A DNA stretch of 12,316 nucleotides from Clostridiales bacterium (GTDB taxonomy: Bacteria > Bacillota_A > Clostridia > Saccharofermentanales > Saccharofermentanaceae). How positions within the stretch are numbered: position 1 is the stretch's first letter; every line of letters starts with the position of its first letter. The notes beneath the pieces were generated by a model. The model was not told the DNA's origin. It was given only the letters and a program-made list of their open reading frames with translations, and did not search any database. Below are positions 5,257-12,316 of the stretch, in pieces. The stretch lies in assembly GCA_017649745.1 (NCBI GenBank), contig JAGCGE010000324.1:1-12316 (forward strand), read 5' to 3'. The translations under genes and the position numbers were made by a program.

Positions 5257-6266
5257 TAATCGTTGGTTTCTTCGTTTTCAGTTTCTTCTGATGTTTCTTC
5301 AGTTACTTCTTCGACAGTATCAGATTCTTCTTCAGAAGCTGCCTCAGCTGTATCAACTTTCTCAACTGACTCAACAGAATCGTTGGAAGCCTTTTTCGAA
5401 TCCTTCTTAACAAAGCACTTCTCAGGAAGATACCTTCTCTCGATATTCTTATAGTTAGCAATAAGAACATAAGTAAGACCTAACACAACAAGAAGAAGTG
5501 AAAGGAGCTGTGATGTTCTGATGTTTGTATTGCCGAGATAGAGAGAGTCTGTACGAAGTCCCTCGATAAAGAATCTGGCAGTACCATAAACGATAAGATA
5601 AACGCATGCTGTCTCATATGCGTGCTTACTCTTTTTACGTACAAAAAGGAGCACGAAGAACAACGCGAAATTTACAAGTGACTCATAAAGGAATGTCGGA
5701 TGTACAGGCTGTGTACTGTCAAGACTAGGACAATATGTCTTAAGATAATCGACAACTTTAGGACTTGTCATACCCCAAGGAAGTTTCGTTGTTGTACCGA
5801 ATGCTTCCTGATTGAAGAAGTTACCCCAGCGTCCGATAGCCTGACCGAGAGGAATATAAGGAATACCGAAATCAAGGATCGCCGAGAACGGGATCTTACG
5901 GATCCTACACATGATCGCTACAACAAGGATAGCGCCGAGGATACCGCCATATACGGCAAGTCCTCCGGATCTTGTATCGATTATCTTACGAAGATCACCC
6001 TTGTAACTGTCCCACTCACAAGCAACATAGTAAAGTCTAGCACCGATGATAGCTGCAGGAAGCGCACAGATGATAACATCTGCGACCATATCCTGAGAGA
6101 ATCTGTTAGCCTTGCAGTGCTTCATTGCAAGAGCAACGCAAAGCACGATACCGAGTGATATCAATATACCGTACCAGTAGACCTCAAGACCGAAGATCTT
6201 AAAAGCCACACTTGGCACATTCATATGTATTCCGAGTCCCGGAAACCTGACTTCTGTAACGTCCAT
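5256..6266 (-). CDS. lgt: Prolipoprotein diacylglyceryl transferase Lgt
   Basis: Lgt transfers diacylglycerol from phosphatidylglycerol to the lipobox cysteine of prelipoproteins in the cytoplasmic membrane. The family signature GRWGNFFNQEAFG is at residues 145-157 (R146 matches the essential Arg of that loop), HPTFLYES at 189-196, and FIEGLRTDSL at 233-242 with the second conserved Arg (R238). About seven hydrophobic helices lie between residues 25 and 272. The core ends near residue 280; the last 50 residues are a hydrophilic tail, first basic (KKDSKK) and then rich in Glu, Ser and Thr, probably cytoplasmic, and not part of the catalytic fold. Start ATG 6266 has AGGAG seven bases upstream. 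A gap of 50 bp separates it from ribF, the second longest in the operon. Confidence 0.96.
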   Translation of the reverse strand: MDVTEVRFPGLGIHMNVPSVAFKIFGLEVYWYGILISLGIVLCVALAMKHCKANRFSQDMVADVIICALPAAIIGARLYYVACEWDSYKGDLRKIIDTRSGGLAVYGGILGAILVVAIMCRIRKIPFSAILDFGIPYIPLGQAIGRWGNFFNQEAFGTTTKLPWGMTSPKVVDYLKTYCPSLDSTQPVHPTFLYESLVNFALFFVLLFVRKKSKHAYETACVYLIVYGTARFFIEGLRTDSLYLGNTNIRTSQLLSLLLVVLGLTYVLIANYKNIERRYLPEKCFVKKDSKKASNDSVESVEKVDTAEAASEEESDTVEEVTEETSEETENEETND

Positions 6267-6316
6267 ATCTTTTCTCCTTATAGCATTCGGTGTTTATTTT
6301 ACCACCTAAGCCCGTA

Positions 6317-7261
6317 TCATTTTATCATTATATTGTTTTCCCACAAATTCGCCACTTTTTCCTTGTCGCTCTCGACCTGGGCTACAAGTTCCTCGACTGA
6401 TCCGAACTTCATCTCCGGTCTTATGAACTTCAGAAGTTCAACCCTTATATGTTTACCGTAAAGCTCGCCTTCATGTCCGTAGATAAAAGTCTCAATATTC
6501 ACATTATCCGAATCTTCGACCGTAGGTCTTAAGCCGAGGTTTGAAACAGCCTCATATTCCTTTCCGTCGATGATCGCACATGTCATATAAACTCCGAACT
6601 TAGCCTTGAACCTGTCAGTCGGTATCGGAAGATTCGCTGTAGGAAATCCGAGAGTACTTCCGAGCATCTTTCCTCTCACAACTGTTCCCTCATAAGAGAA
6701 TATTTCGCCTCCGAGAAGTCTGTTGACCTTTTCGACCTCTCCGTCTGAAAGAAGTTTTCGAATAAGAGTAGAAGAACACTTCTCTTCCTCGAAAAAGACA
6801 TCCGGAACGACCTCGTTACGTATACCGAGATCTGACGAATACTCAGTAAGAAGTTCAACGTTTCCTGCGGCTTTTCTACCGAAAGTATAATCAGTTCCAG
6901 ACACAAGGACTCTCGCATTCAAGCACTTATATAAGAACTCATTAACGAACGCATCAGCTTCGATATCCTTCACCTGCTCGAAATCGATACTTATAACCTG
7001 CTGGATCCCAAGCTTACGAAATACCGAGAGCTTATCTTCATATCCGATAAGTTCAGTCGGATCTTTCATGTGGAAATTCTTAAACGTGAATACAGCTGCA
7101 GTAAGACCTTCTTTATCAGCGATCTCCACAGTTTTCTTTATGATCTCACGATGACCAAGATGAACACCGTCGAAAAAACCGAGCGCCAGAACACGGCCTT
7201 CATCCTTCGGTCTATCCTCGAAAACAGTTATCTCAGGTATTAACTTTCCTATCTCTTTCAC
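6317..7261 (-). CDS. ribF: Bifunctional riboflavin kinase / FAD synthetase RibF
   Basis: RibF phosphorylates riboflavin to FMN and adenylylates FMN to FAD in the cytoplasm. The N-terminal nucleotidyltransferase domain shows ALGFFDGVHLGHREII (26-41; the HLGH box binds ATP), GTDYTFGRKAAGN (122-134) and SSTLIRKLLSDG (163-174). The C-terminal kinase domain shows GTVVRGKMLGSTLGFPTANL (192-211), with the G-F-P-T-A-N motif that binds Mg-ATP, then NLGLRPTV (241-248), the catalytic-Glu region NIETFIYG (255-262), and LKFIRPEMKF (277-286). A length of 314 is typical. The start is GTG at 7261, whose bases overlap the truB stop (GTGA, 4-bp overlap), with AGAGGA about seven bases upstream. Confidence 0.95.
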   Translation of the reverse strand: MKEIGKLIPEITVFEDRPKDEGRVLALGFFDGVHLGHREIIKKTVEIADKEGLTAAVFTFKNFHMKDPTELIGYEDKLSVFRKLGIQQVISIDFEQVKDIEADAFVNEFLYKCLNARVLVSGTDYTFGRKAAGNVELLTEYSSDLGIRNEVVPDVFFEEEKCSSTLIRKLLSDGEVEKVNRLLGGEIFSYEGTVVRGKMLGSTLGFPTANLPIPTDRFKAKFGVYMTCAIIDGKEYEAVSNLGLRPTVEDSDNVNIETFIYGHEGELYGKHIRVELLKFIRPEMKFGSVEELVAQVESDKEKVANLWENNIMIK

Positions 7262-8217
7262 GCGAGCATCCTCTCGATCCTGATCCTCATCTTACCGTCT
7301 TCTTCACTTACATAAACGACTGCAATGAGTTCATCATTAAATGTCGCGCGATAAAGCGTGTCTTCCTGATATTTAGATGTCACATCAGAAAACGGTCTAG
7401 CATCAAGTTTCTTACCGTTCTTCACCATCGCTGCCTGCTTCTCATTAAGCTTCAACTCAGGCATGAAAGAAACGATTGAAGATGCATTTTTTATAAAAGA
7501 CATATCGCCTGCTTCACACATCTTCTTGATATCATCTTCAGTATAAGCATACTCAACTGAGAACTGCCCTGTCATTATCCTTCTTAAGCTCTTGGCATAT
7601 GCGCCGAAACCGAGCTCTTTTCCTATATCATCACATATAGTCCTGATGTACGTTCCCTTGGAACAATAAACTTCGAACTCGACTTCGAAAGTATCATCGA
7701 CCAGTTCGATCTTCAGTATGTCGATCTTAGTGATCTTCACTTTATGAGGTTTAAGTTCAACCTCTACTCCCTGCCTTGCAAGTTCATAAGCTTTCTTACC
7801 GTTGATCTTCTTAGCAGAATACTTAGGCGGCATCTGAGATTCGATCTTTGTCATCTCCGAAAAAGCGTCTCTCACGATCTTATAATCAGTCGCTTTTAAT
7901 TCTTCGATCTCATCAGTTGTAGGCATCCTTCCGCCTATGACTTCGCCGTCCTTATCCATCGTATCCGTCATCTTTCCGAATGACGCAACACATCTGTACG
8001 CCTTATCAAAACCGTCGGCAAATCTTACAAACCTTAATCCTTTTCCGACACATAAAGGAAGGAGCCCCGTCGCGAACGGATCGAGAGTTCCTATATGTCC
8101 GACTTTCTTAGTCTTCAGGAGTTTTTTTATAAAACCGTCAGAAGCAAACGACGTGAATCCTTCGCTCTTATCAAGAAGTATCAGTCCGTTTATCTCTTCA
8201 ATATTAATATCACTCAT
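7258..8217 (-). CDS. truB: tRNA pseudouridine-55 synthase TruB
   Basis: TruB makes pseudouridine 55 in the T-loop of tRNAs and also helps tRNA folding. The catalytic motif KKVGHIGTLDPFATGLLP (37-54) holds the nucleophile D46. Further family blocks are SQMPPKYSAKKINGKKAYELAR (about 127-148) and SKGTYIRTICDDIG (about 185-198), followed by a C-terminal PUA-like extension rich in Lys and Glu. The length of 319 is normal. The ATG at 8217 lies in the last codons of nrnA (8-bp overlap), and the end overlaps the ribF start, so all three are probably translated together. The Shine-Dalgarno is weak, in line with coupling. Confidence 0.95.
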   Translation of the reverse strand: MSDINIEEINGLILLDKSEGFTSFASDGFIKKLLKTKKVGHIGTLDPFATGLLPLCVGKGLRFVRFADGFDKAYRCVASFGKMTDTMDKDGEVIGGRMPTTDEIEELKATDYKIVRDAFSEMTKIESQMPPKYSAKKINGKKAYELARQGVEVELKPHKVKITKIDILKIELVDDTFEVEFEVYCSKGTYIRTICDDIGKELGFGAYAKSLRRIMTGQFSVEYAYTEDDIKKMCEAGDMSFIKNASSIVSFMPELKLNEKQAAMVKNGKKLDARPFSDVTSKYQEDTLYRATFNDELIAVVYVSEEDGKMRIRIERMLA

Positions 8218-9223
8218 TCAGTAATTCGATGGCTCTTTTAACCATCTCTTCCCTTAACTCGAAAATATCTTTTCCGTTGACCGTGCAACCTGCTGCCCTT
8301 ACATGACCGCCGCCACCGAATTCTTCAGCGAACTTCGATGAATCGAATGGTGCATGAGATCTTACGTTGACTCTTACCTGTCCGTTATCAGCCTGTCTTA
8401 GTACGATAGCTACGACAACGCCTTCTACATCACGAAGTCTTGAGACTACTTCAGAGATATCGTTAAGTCCTGCACCGCATTCTTCATACATCTCATCAGT
8501 TACGATACTTGTTGCGATCTTACCGTCGTATGCATACTGAGCTTTAAGACATGCAAGGCTAGTTATCTTAAGCTTACCCTGACTCTTTCTGTCAAAGCAG
8601 TTAAACATGATCGGCGAGATCGTCGCACCAAGTCTAGTAAGTTCACCTGATACTTCGAGTGTCTCAGGATTAGTATTCGTATAAGCAAATCTTCCAGTAT
8701 CAGTTACGATACCTGTAAGGAATAATATTGCAGCATTTTTAGTAATGACTTCCTTCTCGTCTCTGCCCTTAAGCTTGCAAAGTTCCTGCGAAAGATAATA
8801 TGTAAGTTCAGATGCGGAAGATGCATCAGGAACGATCCAGTAATTATCCGCGTCGATAGTTACCGAAGCATGATGATCAACAACAAGTTTGTTATCACAT
8901 TCTTCGAAAAACTTACCTGTTATTCCCATCCTGTGACCTTCGGCACAATCAGTCGCAATTGCAAGAGAAGGAGTATATTCATCACCTTCATTAACTCTGA
9001 TCAGATAATCAGAAACAGAAAGGTAATCCATGTATTCAGGAAGATCCTCACCGATAAGGACCTTGCTCTCATAGCCGAGATTTCTCAGGACTTCACAAAG
9101 TCCGCAAGAAGCACCGATGCAGTCACCGTCTACATTCTTATGACCAAAGATATAGACCGGTCCGTTGCACGCATCAAGTCTTTTAATAAATTCCTTAGCT
9201 ATTACGGTCTTACCAGAATACAA
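8210..9223 (-). CDS. nrnA: DHH/DHHA1 phosphoesterase NrnA (oligoribonuclease / pAp phosphatase)
   Basis: NrnA-type enzymes degrade short oligoribonucleotides and dephosphorylate 3'-phosphoadenosine 5'-phosphate, using two metal ions. The DHH domain shows GHKNVDGDCIGA (27-38), TDCAEGHRMG (91-100), VVDHHAS (114-120, the DHH motif) and TGIVTDTGRFAY (170-181). The C-terminal DHHA1 domain ends with EEFGGGGHVRAAGC (300-313), the GGGGH substrate-binding loop. The length of 337 is near the family norm. Its place between rbfA and truB is standard for Firmicutes. The start is TTG at 9223 with GGGAGGG seven bases upstream; no ATG exists between it and the first conserved motif. Some DHH proteins act on c-di-AMP products (pApA), and activity on that substrate is possible. 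Confidence 0.93.
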   Translation of the reverse strand: MYSGKTVIAKEFIKRLDACNGPVYIFGHKNVDGDCIGASCGLCEVLRNLGYESKVLIGEDLPEYMDYLSVSDYLIRVNEGDEYTPSLAIATDCAEGHRMGITGKFFEECDNKLVVDHHASVTIDADNYWIVPDASSASELTYYLSQELCKLKGRDEKEVITKNAAILFLTGIVTDTGRFAYTNTNPETLEVSGELTRLGATISPIMFNCFDRKSQGKLKITSLACLKAQYAYDGKIATSIVTDEMYEECGAGLNDISEVVSRLRDVEGVVVAIVLRQADNGQVRVNVRSHAPFDSSKFAEEFGGGGHVRAAGCTVNGKDIFELREEMVKRAIELLNE

Positions 9224-9230
9224 GATCGAT

Positions 9231-9237
9231 CCCTCCC
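9231..9237 (-). promoter_or_regulatory. Ribosome binding site for the TTG start of nrnA
   Basis: GGGAGGG on the minus strand, seven bases before TTG at 9223, in the 17-bp gap after rbfA. It decides the non-ATG start. Confidence 0.7.
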
Positions 9238-9240
9238 GTC

Positions 9241-9615
9241 TTATTCTTCTTTACTTTTTCTCTTCTCGTCTTCGTCGATAGTCTTATCGATAAGCTCATA
9301 AAGTTTTGCAGCTTCTTCGATAGTATTATCGAGAACAAAATGAAGTTCAGGAGCCACACGGAGATTGATGTGCTTACACATCTCTCTTCTTATGAAACCT
9401 GTCGCATGAATGATCGCGCTTAATGCGTCATCCTTTGCCTTATCATCACCGAAAACGGACACGTAGCATGTCGCATGTGTAAGATCCGAAGACATCTTAA
9501 CTTCAACGATAGAAGTAAGAAGCGGAATGCGCGGATCTTTTACATCATTCTGGATGATGTTTGACAAAACTTTCTGCATCTCGTCACCGACGATCTGTGC
9601 TCTGTTTCTTCTCAT
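9241..9615 (-). CDS. rbfA: 30S ribosome-binding factor RbfA
   Basis: RbfA binds the immature 30S subunit near the 5' end of 16S rRNA and is released late in maturation; it also supports growth in the cold. The 124-residue protein begins MRRNRAQIVGDEMQKVLSNI, followed by DVKDPRI (24-30), the usual sequence before the KH-like fold, then HATCYVSVFGD (47-57), GFIRREMCKHINLRVAPELHF (73-93) and a charged C-terminal tail. All are family landmarks and the length is typical. The ATG at 9615 has GAGG about ten bases upstream. It follows infB after a 64-bp gap containing a strong hairpin. Confidence 0.95.
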   Translation of the reverse strand: MRRNRAQIVGDEMQKVLSNIIQNDVKDPRIPLLTSIVEVKMSSDLTHATCYVSVFGDDKAKDDALSAIIHATGFIRREMCKHINLRVAPELHFVLDNTIEEAAKLYELIDKTIDEDEKRKSKEE

Positions 9616-9630
9616 GATTTTTATACCTCT

Positions 9631-9658
9631 AAAGCAAAAGCCGAGAGTTATCCCGGCT
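9631..9658 (-). terminator. Intercistronic hairpin between infB and rbfA (attenuator-like)
   Basis: On the minus strand AGCCGGGA / TCTCGGCT forms an 8-bp stem (one G-U pair) with loop TAAC, followed by TTTGCTTT. The interrupted U-tract suggests partial termination rather than a full stop, or an RNA processing/stability element. Genes downstream have no visible promoter of their own at this point, so some read-through is needed. Confidence 0.55.
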
Positions 9659-9679
9659 GATGCTGATCTTATTTAATGA

Positions 9680-12316
9680 TTATCTTTCAACTTCCTGCAT
9701 CTCGTATGCTTCGATGATATCACCGATCTTGATGTCGTTATAGTTCTCGATAGAAAGTCCGCACTCATAACCTGCTTTAACTTCCTTAACGGCATCCTTC
9801 ATACGCTGGAGAGAAGCAAGGTGACCTGTGTAAACAACGATATCATCTCTTACGACACGAACATCGCAGTTTCTTCTGATCAAGCCATCAAGAACATAAC
9901 AACCACCGATAGTTCCAACACCGGAAACCTTGAAGAGTTCTCTGATCTCGACATGACCCAAGACAACTTCTTCGAATGTAGGAGCGAGCATACCCTTCAT
10001 AGCCTTTTCAACATCTTCGATAGCGTTATAGATGACGCTGTAAAGACGGATATCTACGCCGGCTTCCTTAGCCTTCTCAGTGATGATCGCATTAGGACGA
10101 ACGTTAAATCCGATGATGATCGCATTGGATACATCAGCAAGAACAACGTCTGATTCATTGATAGCACCTACGCCACCATGGATAACCTTAACACGTACTT
10201 CGTCGTTACTAAGCTTTTCAAGTGACTGGATGACAGCCTCAACGGAACCCTGTACGTCAGCCTTAACGATGAGGTTAAGATCCTTAACATCACCGGCAGC
10301 AAGCGAAGCTGCGAGAGTATCAAGACTCATCTTAGAAGACTTGTGGAGCTGCTGCTCACGGAGCTTGATCTTTCTCTTCTCAACGAGCTGTCTAGCGATC
10401 TTATCATCTGTTACTGCATAGAGTGTCTCACCTGCTTCAGGTACCTCAGGAAGACCCAAGATCTCAACAGGGATAGAAGGACCGGCCTTCTTGATATCAG
10501 AACCCTTATCGTCGTACATAGCACGAACGTTACCGATCATAGGTCCGCATACTACTGTGTCGCCTGCCTTAAGTGTACCGCGCTGTACGAGAACAGTTGC
10601 AACAGGACCTCTGGACTTATCAAGCTTAGCCTCGATAACTGTACCTTTTGCCTGACGCTTAGGATCAGCCTTAAGCTCCAATACATCTGCAGTAAGGAGA
10701 ACCATCTCGAGAAGGTCATCAATACCGATTCCCTGCTTAGCAGAAACAGGTACCATGATCGTCTGTCCGCCCCACTCCTCAGGAATGAGCTCGTAGTTAG
10801 AAAGTTCCTGCTTAACCTTATCTGGGTTAGCACCCGGCTTATCGATCTTGTTGATAGCAACGATGATCTCTGTATTAGCAGCCTTAGCGTGGTTGATAGC
10901 CTCGATCGTCTGTGGCATTACACCGTCGTCTGCAGCTACAACGAGGATAGCGATATCAGTTACCTGAGCACCTCTAGCACGCATCGTAGTGAACGCTTCG
11001 TGACCAGGAGTATCAAGGAATGTGATCTGACGACCCTTAAGTCTTACTGTGTAAGCACCGATATGCTGTGTGATACCGCCTGCCTCACCTGCAACAACAG
11101 ATGCGGATCTGATGCGGTCAAGAAGTGATGTCTTACCATGGTCAACGTGACCCATGACAACAACGACCGGTGGCCTTGGCTTAAGATCTTCTTCCTTATC
11201 CTCTCCCTCATCGAAAAGGATCTCTTCTTCAGTTACTTCTGTAATAGGCTCAGCTGTGATACCGAAGCTGTCTGCGAGAAGACATGCTGTATCAAAGTCG
11301 AGTTCCTGGTTGATAGTAGCGATAACACCAAGTTTCATGAGCTCCATGATAACGTCACCGCTCTTCTTACCGATACCCTCAGCAAACTCCTTAACAGTGA
11401 TGAAAGGAGGAAGCTGGATATTTGTGATCTGCTGAACTACAGGAGCTGCAGCAGGAGCATTCTTGATACTCTTCTTCTTTTTCTTGGAACCGTATGAATA
11501 ACCTTCATAATCATCGTTCAAGACATCAGAACCTCTACCCTTGTAGCTGTTCATATCGTTCTTGTTCATGGAACGTCTGTCGTTCTGGTTGGAACTTCTT
11601 CCGTTCTCTCTCTTATTATCTGTATTCTCAGTTCTCTTCTTATCGAAAGCATTACGCTCGGCAAAATTAGCTCTGCTCTTCTTACCTTCTTCGATAGGAC
11701 TTTCTGCCTTAGGCTTTGTTGCCTTTCTTGGCATTGGACGCTTCTCGTCCTCATCCTTATCCTTCATGAAAGAAGAACCGCCGCCGTTTCTTCCGCCGCC
11801 CTGATAGTTATTGTTTGGTCTGCCCTGTCCCTGTCTTCTGTCAGGACGATCACCATTCTGTCTAGGGCCGTTATTATTGTCTCTCTGATATCTTCCGGTA
11901 ACAGTCGTACCAGGCTTACGAGTCTGCTGCTGACCGTTTCCTTCAGGCATAGCGATAACAGCGGAAGAAACTCTTGGTCTTGCTTCCTGCTTAGGTGCAG
12001 GAGCAGCTGCCTCAGGAGCACTCTTAGCAGGAGCACTCTTAACAGGTGCGCTCTTAACAGGAGCAGCAGCCTTTGGCTCAGCTTTTGGTGCAGCAGGTTT
12101 TTCCGCCTTTGGTGCCGGTGCAGGTGTTGCCTCAGGAGCAGGTGCCGGTTTAGCAACTGCCTTTGGCTTCTCCTCTACCGGAGTTGCTGCTTCCTTCTTT
12201 GGTGCTGATTCCTCAGCAGGTGAAGCAGTCTTTTTATGTACACGTCGAACTCTAAGTTCTTTGTTTCCAGAGACACCAGTCATCTTTATCTGTGGCTTGT
12301 TGTTCTCGTTTTCTTG
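9680..12316 (-). CDS. infB: Translation initiation factor IF-2 (5' end probably beyond the window)
   Basis: IF-2 is the GTPase that brings fMet-tRNA to the 30S subunit and promotes 50S joining. Numbering from ATG 12283: residues 20-105 are Ala/Pro/Lys-rich, 115-170 are rich in Asn, Gln, Gly and Arg, 172-275 are highly charged, and all look disordered. An IF2N domain follows at about 290-342. The G domain holds GHVDHGKT (378-385), [10 protein letters not shown] (402-411), DTPGHE (424-429), NKID (478-481) and SAK (514-516); domains II-IV reach residue 867. The frame remains open for 11 codons upstream of ATG 12283 to the window edge ([11 protein letters not shown]). That ATG lacks a Shine-Dalgarno and the first IF2N domain common in the family is absent, so the true start is probably outside. 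If 12283 is real, the protein has 867 residues. Confidence 0.95.
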   Translation of the reverse strand, partial: QENENNKPQIKMTGVSGNKELRVRRVHKKTASPAEESAPKKEAATPVEEKPKAVAKPAPAPEATPAPAPKAEKPAAPKAEPKAAAPVKSAPVKSAPAKSAPEAAAPAPKQEARPRVSSAVIAMPEGNGQQQTRKPGTTVTGRYQRDNNNGPRQNGDRPDRRQGQGRPNNNYQGGGRNGGGSSFMKDKDEDEKRPMPRKATKPKAESPIEEGKKSRANFAERNAFDKKRTENTDNKRENGRSSNQNDRRSMNKNDMNSYKGRGSDVLNDDYEGYSYGSKKKKKSIKNAPAAAPVVQQITNIQLPPFITVKEFAEGIGKKSGDVIMELMKLGVIATINQELDFDTACLLADSFGITAEPITEVTEEEILFDEGEDKEEDLKPRPPVVVVMGHVDHGKTSLLDRIRSASVVAGEAGGITQHIGAYTVRLKGRQITFLDTPGHEAFTTMRARGAQVTDIAILVVAADDGVMPQTIEAINHAKAANTEIIVAINKIDKPGANPDKVKQELSNYELIPEEWGGQTIMVPVSAKQGIGIDDLLEMVLLTADVLELKADPKRQAKGTVIEAKLDKSRGPVATVLVQRGTLKAGDTVVCGPMIGNVRAMYDDKGSDIKKAGPSIPVEILGLPEVPEAGETLYAVTDDKIARQLVEKRKIKLREQQLHKSSKMSLDTLAASLAAGDVKDLNLIVKADVQGSVEAVIQSLEKLSNDEVRVKVIHGGVGAINESDVVLADVSNAIIIGFNVRPNAIITEKAKEAGVDIRLYSVIYNAIEDVEKAMKGMLAPTFEEVVLGHVEIRELFKVSGVGTIGGCYVLDGLIRRNCDVRVVRDDIVVYTGHLASLQRMKDAVKEVKAGYECGLSIENYNDIKIGDIIEAYEMQEVER
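12015..12059 (-). repeat. Three 15-bp tandem repeats in the infB linker
   Basis: Three adjacent 15-bp units (plus strand GGAGCACTCTTAGCA, GGAGCACTCTTAACA, GGTGCGCTCTTAACA) encode successive K-S-A-P-(V/A) pentapeptides in the disordered N-terminal part of IF-2. Only one or two bases differ between neighbours, so recent slippage is likely and copy number may vary among strains. Confidence 0.7.

Noticed and set aside
6327..6348. Perfect minus-strand TATAAT near the end of ribF as an internal promoter for lgt-rodA
   Set aside because: No acceptable -35 box at 16-18 bases; the region is A/T-rich, so a chance match is likely. It remains a weak possibility.
10343..11128. Long plus-strand ORF of 261 codons
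   Set aside because: Antisense to the infB G domain, where all GTPase motifs are intact on the minus strand; no homology-like motifs or ribosome binding site.
1..12316. Mobile elements, CRISPR arrays, phage or defence genes, tRNA or rRNA
   Set aside because: No transposase, integrase, repeat-spacer pattern or RNA gene was recognised; nearly all sequence is accounted for by conserved chromosomal genes.

Overview
The window looks like a chromosomal housekeeping segment of a Gram-positive, low-to-moderate GC anaerobe of the class Clostridia. This rests on gene order (infB-rbfA-nrnA-truB-ribF and mraZ-rsmH-ftsL-pbp), on the PadR/DUF1700 membrane-sensor cassette, on strong GGAGG-type ribosome binding sites and on frequent TTG/GTG starts. 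No genus can be named from the sequence. All genes but one lie on the minus strand, so the biological reading order runs from high to low coordinates. No mobile element, CRISPR array, tRNA or rRNA is visible.

Region A (12316 down to 4126) is a seven-gene minus-strand transcription unit: infB (5' end off the window), rbfA, nrnA, truB, ribF, lgt, rodA. The first five are the common Firmicutes translation/ribosome-maturation block. Lgt (lipoprotein maturation) and RodA (SEDS glycan polymerase) extend it into envelope biogenesis. Genes are tightly packed: nrnA/truB overlap 8 bp, truB/ribF 4 bp, lgt/rodA 1 bp. A strong hairpin lies in the infB-rbfA gap. The unit appears to end at an intrinsic terminator that lies inside the oppositely oriented neighbouring gene.

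Region B (4129 down to 2427) starts with the only plus-strand gene, a small DUF1294 membrane protein whose stop codon overlaps that of rodA and whose mRNA may be leaderless. Diverging from it is a three-gene minus-strand operon: a PadR repressor, a DUF1700/HAAS membrane protein, and a small single-pass protein carrying three exact-period 16-residue repeats. It has a good sigma-A promoter with an inverted repeat over the -10 box (probable PadR autoregulation), and ends in a clear intrinsic terminator at 2427-2459.

Region C (2344 down to 1) is the start of the division and cell wall (dcw) cluster: promoter, a 10-bp-phased MraZ-type operator array, mraZ, rsmH, a long FtsL-like protein, and the first 56 codons of a class B penicillin-binding protein. 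MraZ probably represses its own operon through the repeats.

No wholly new system is evident. The parts most worth a second look are the terminator embedded antisense in the DUF1294 coding sequence, the phased MraZ operator with an internal perfect hairpin, and the repeat protein of the PadR operon.
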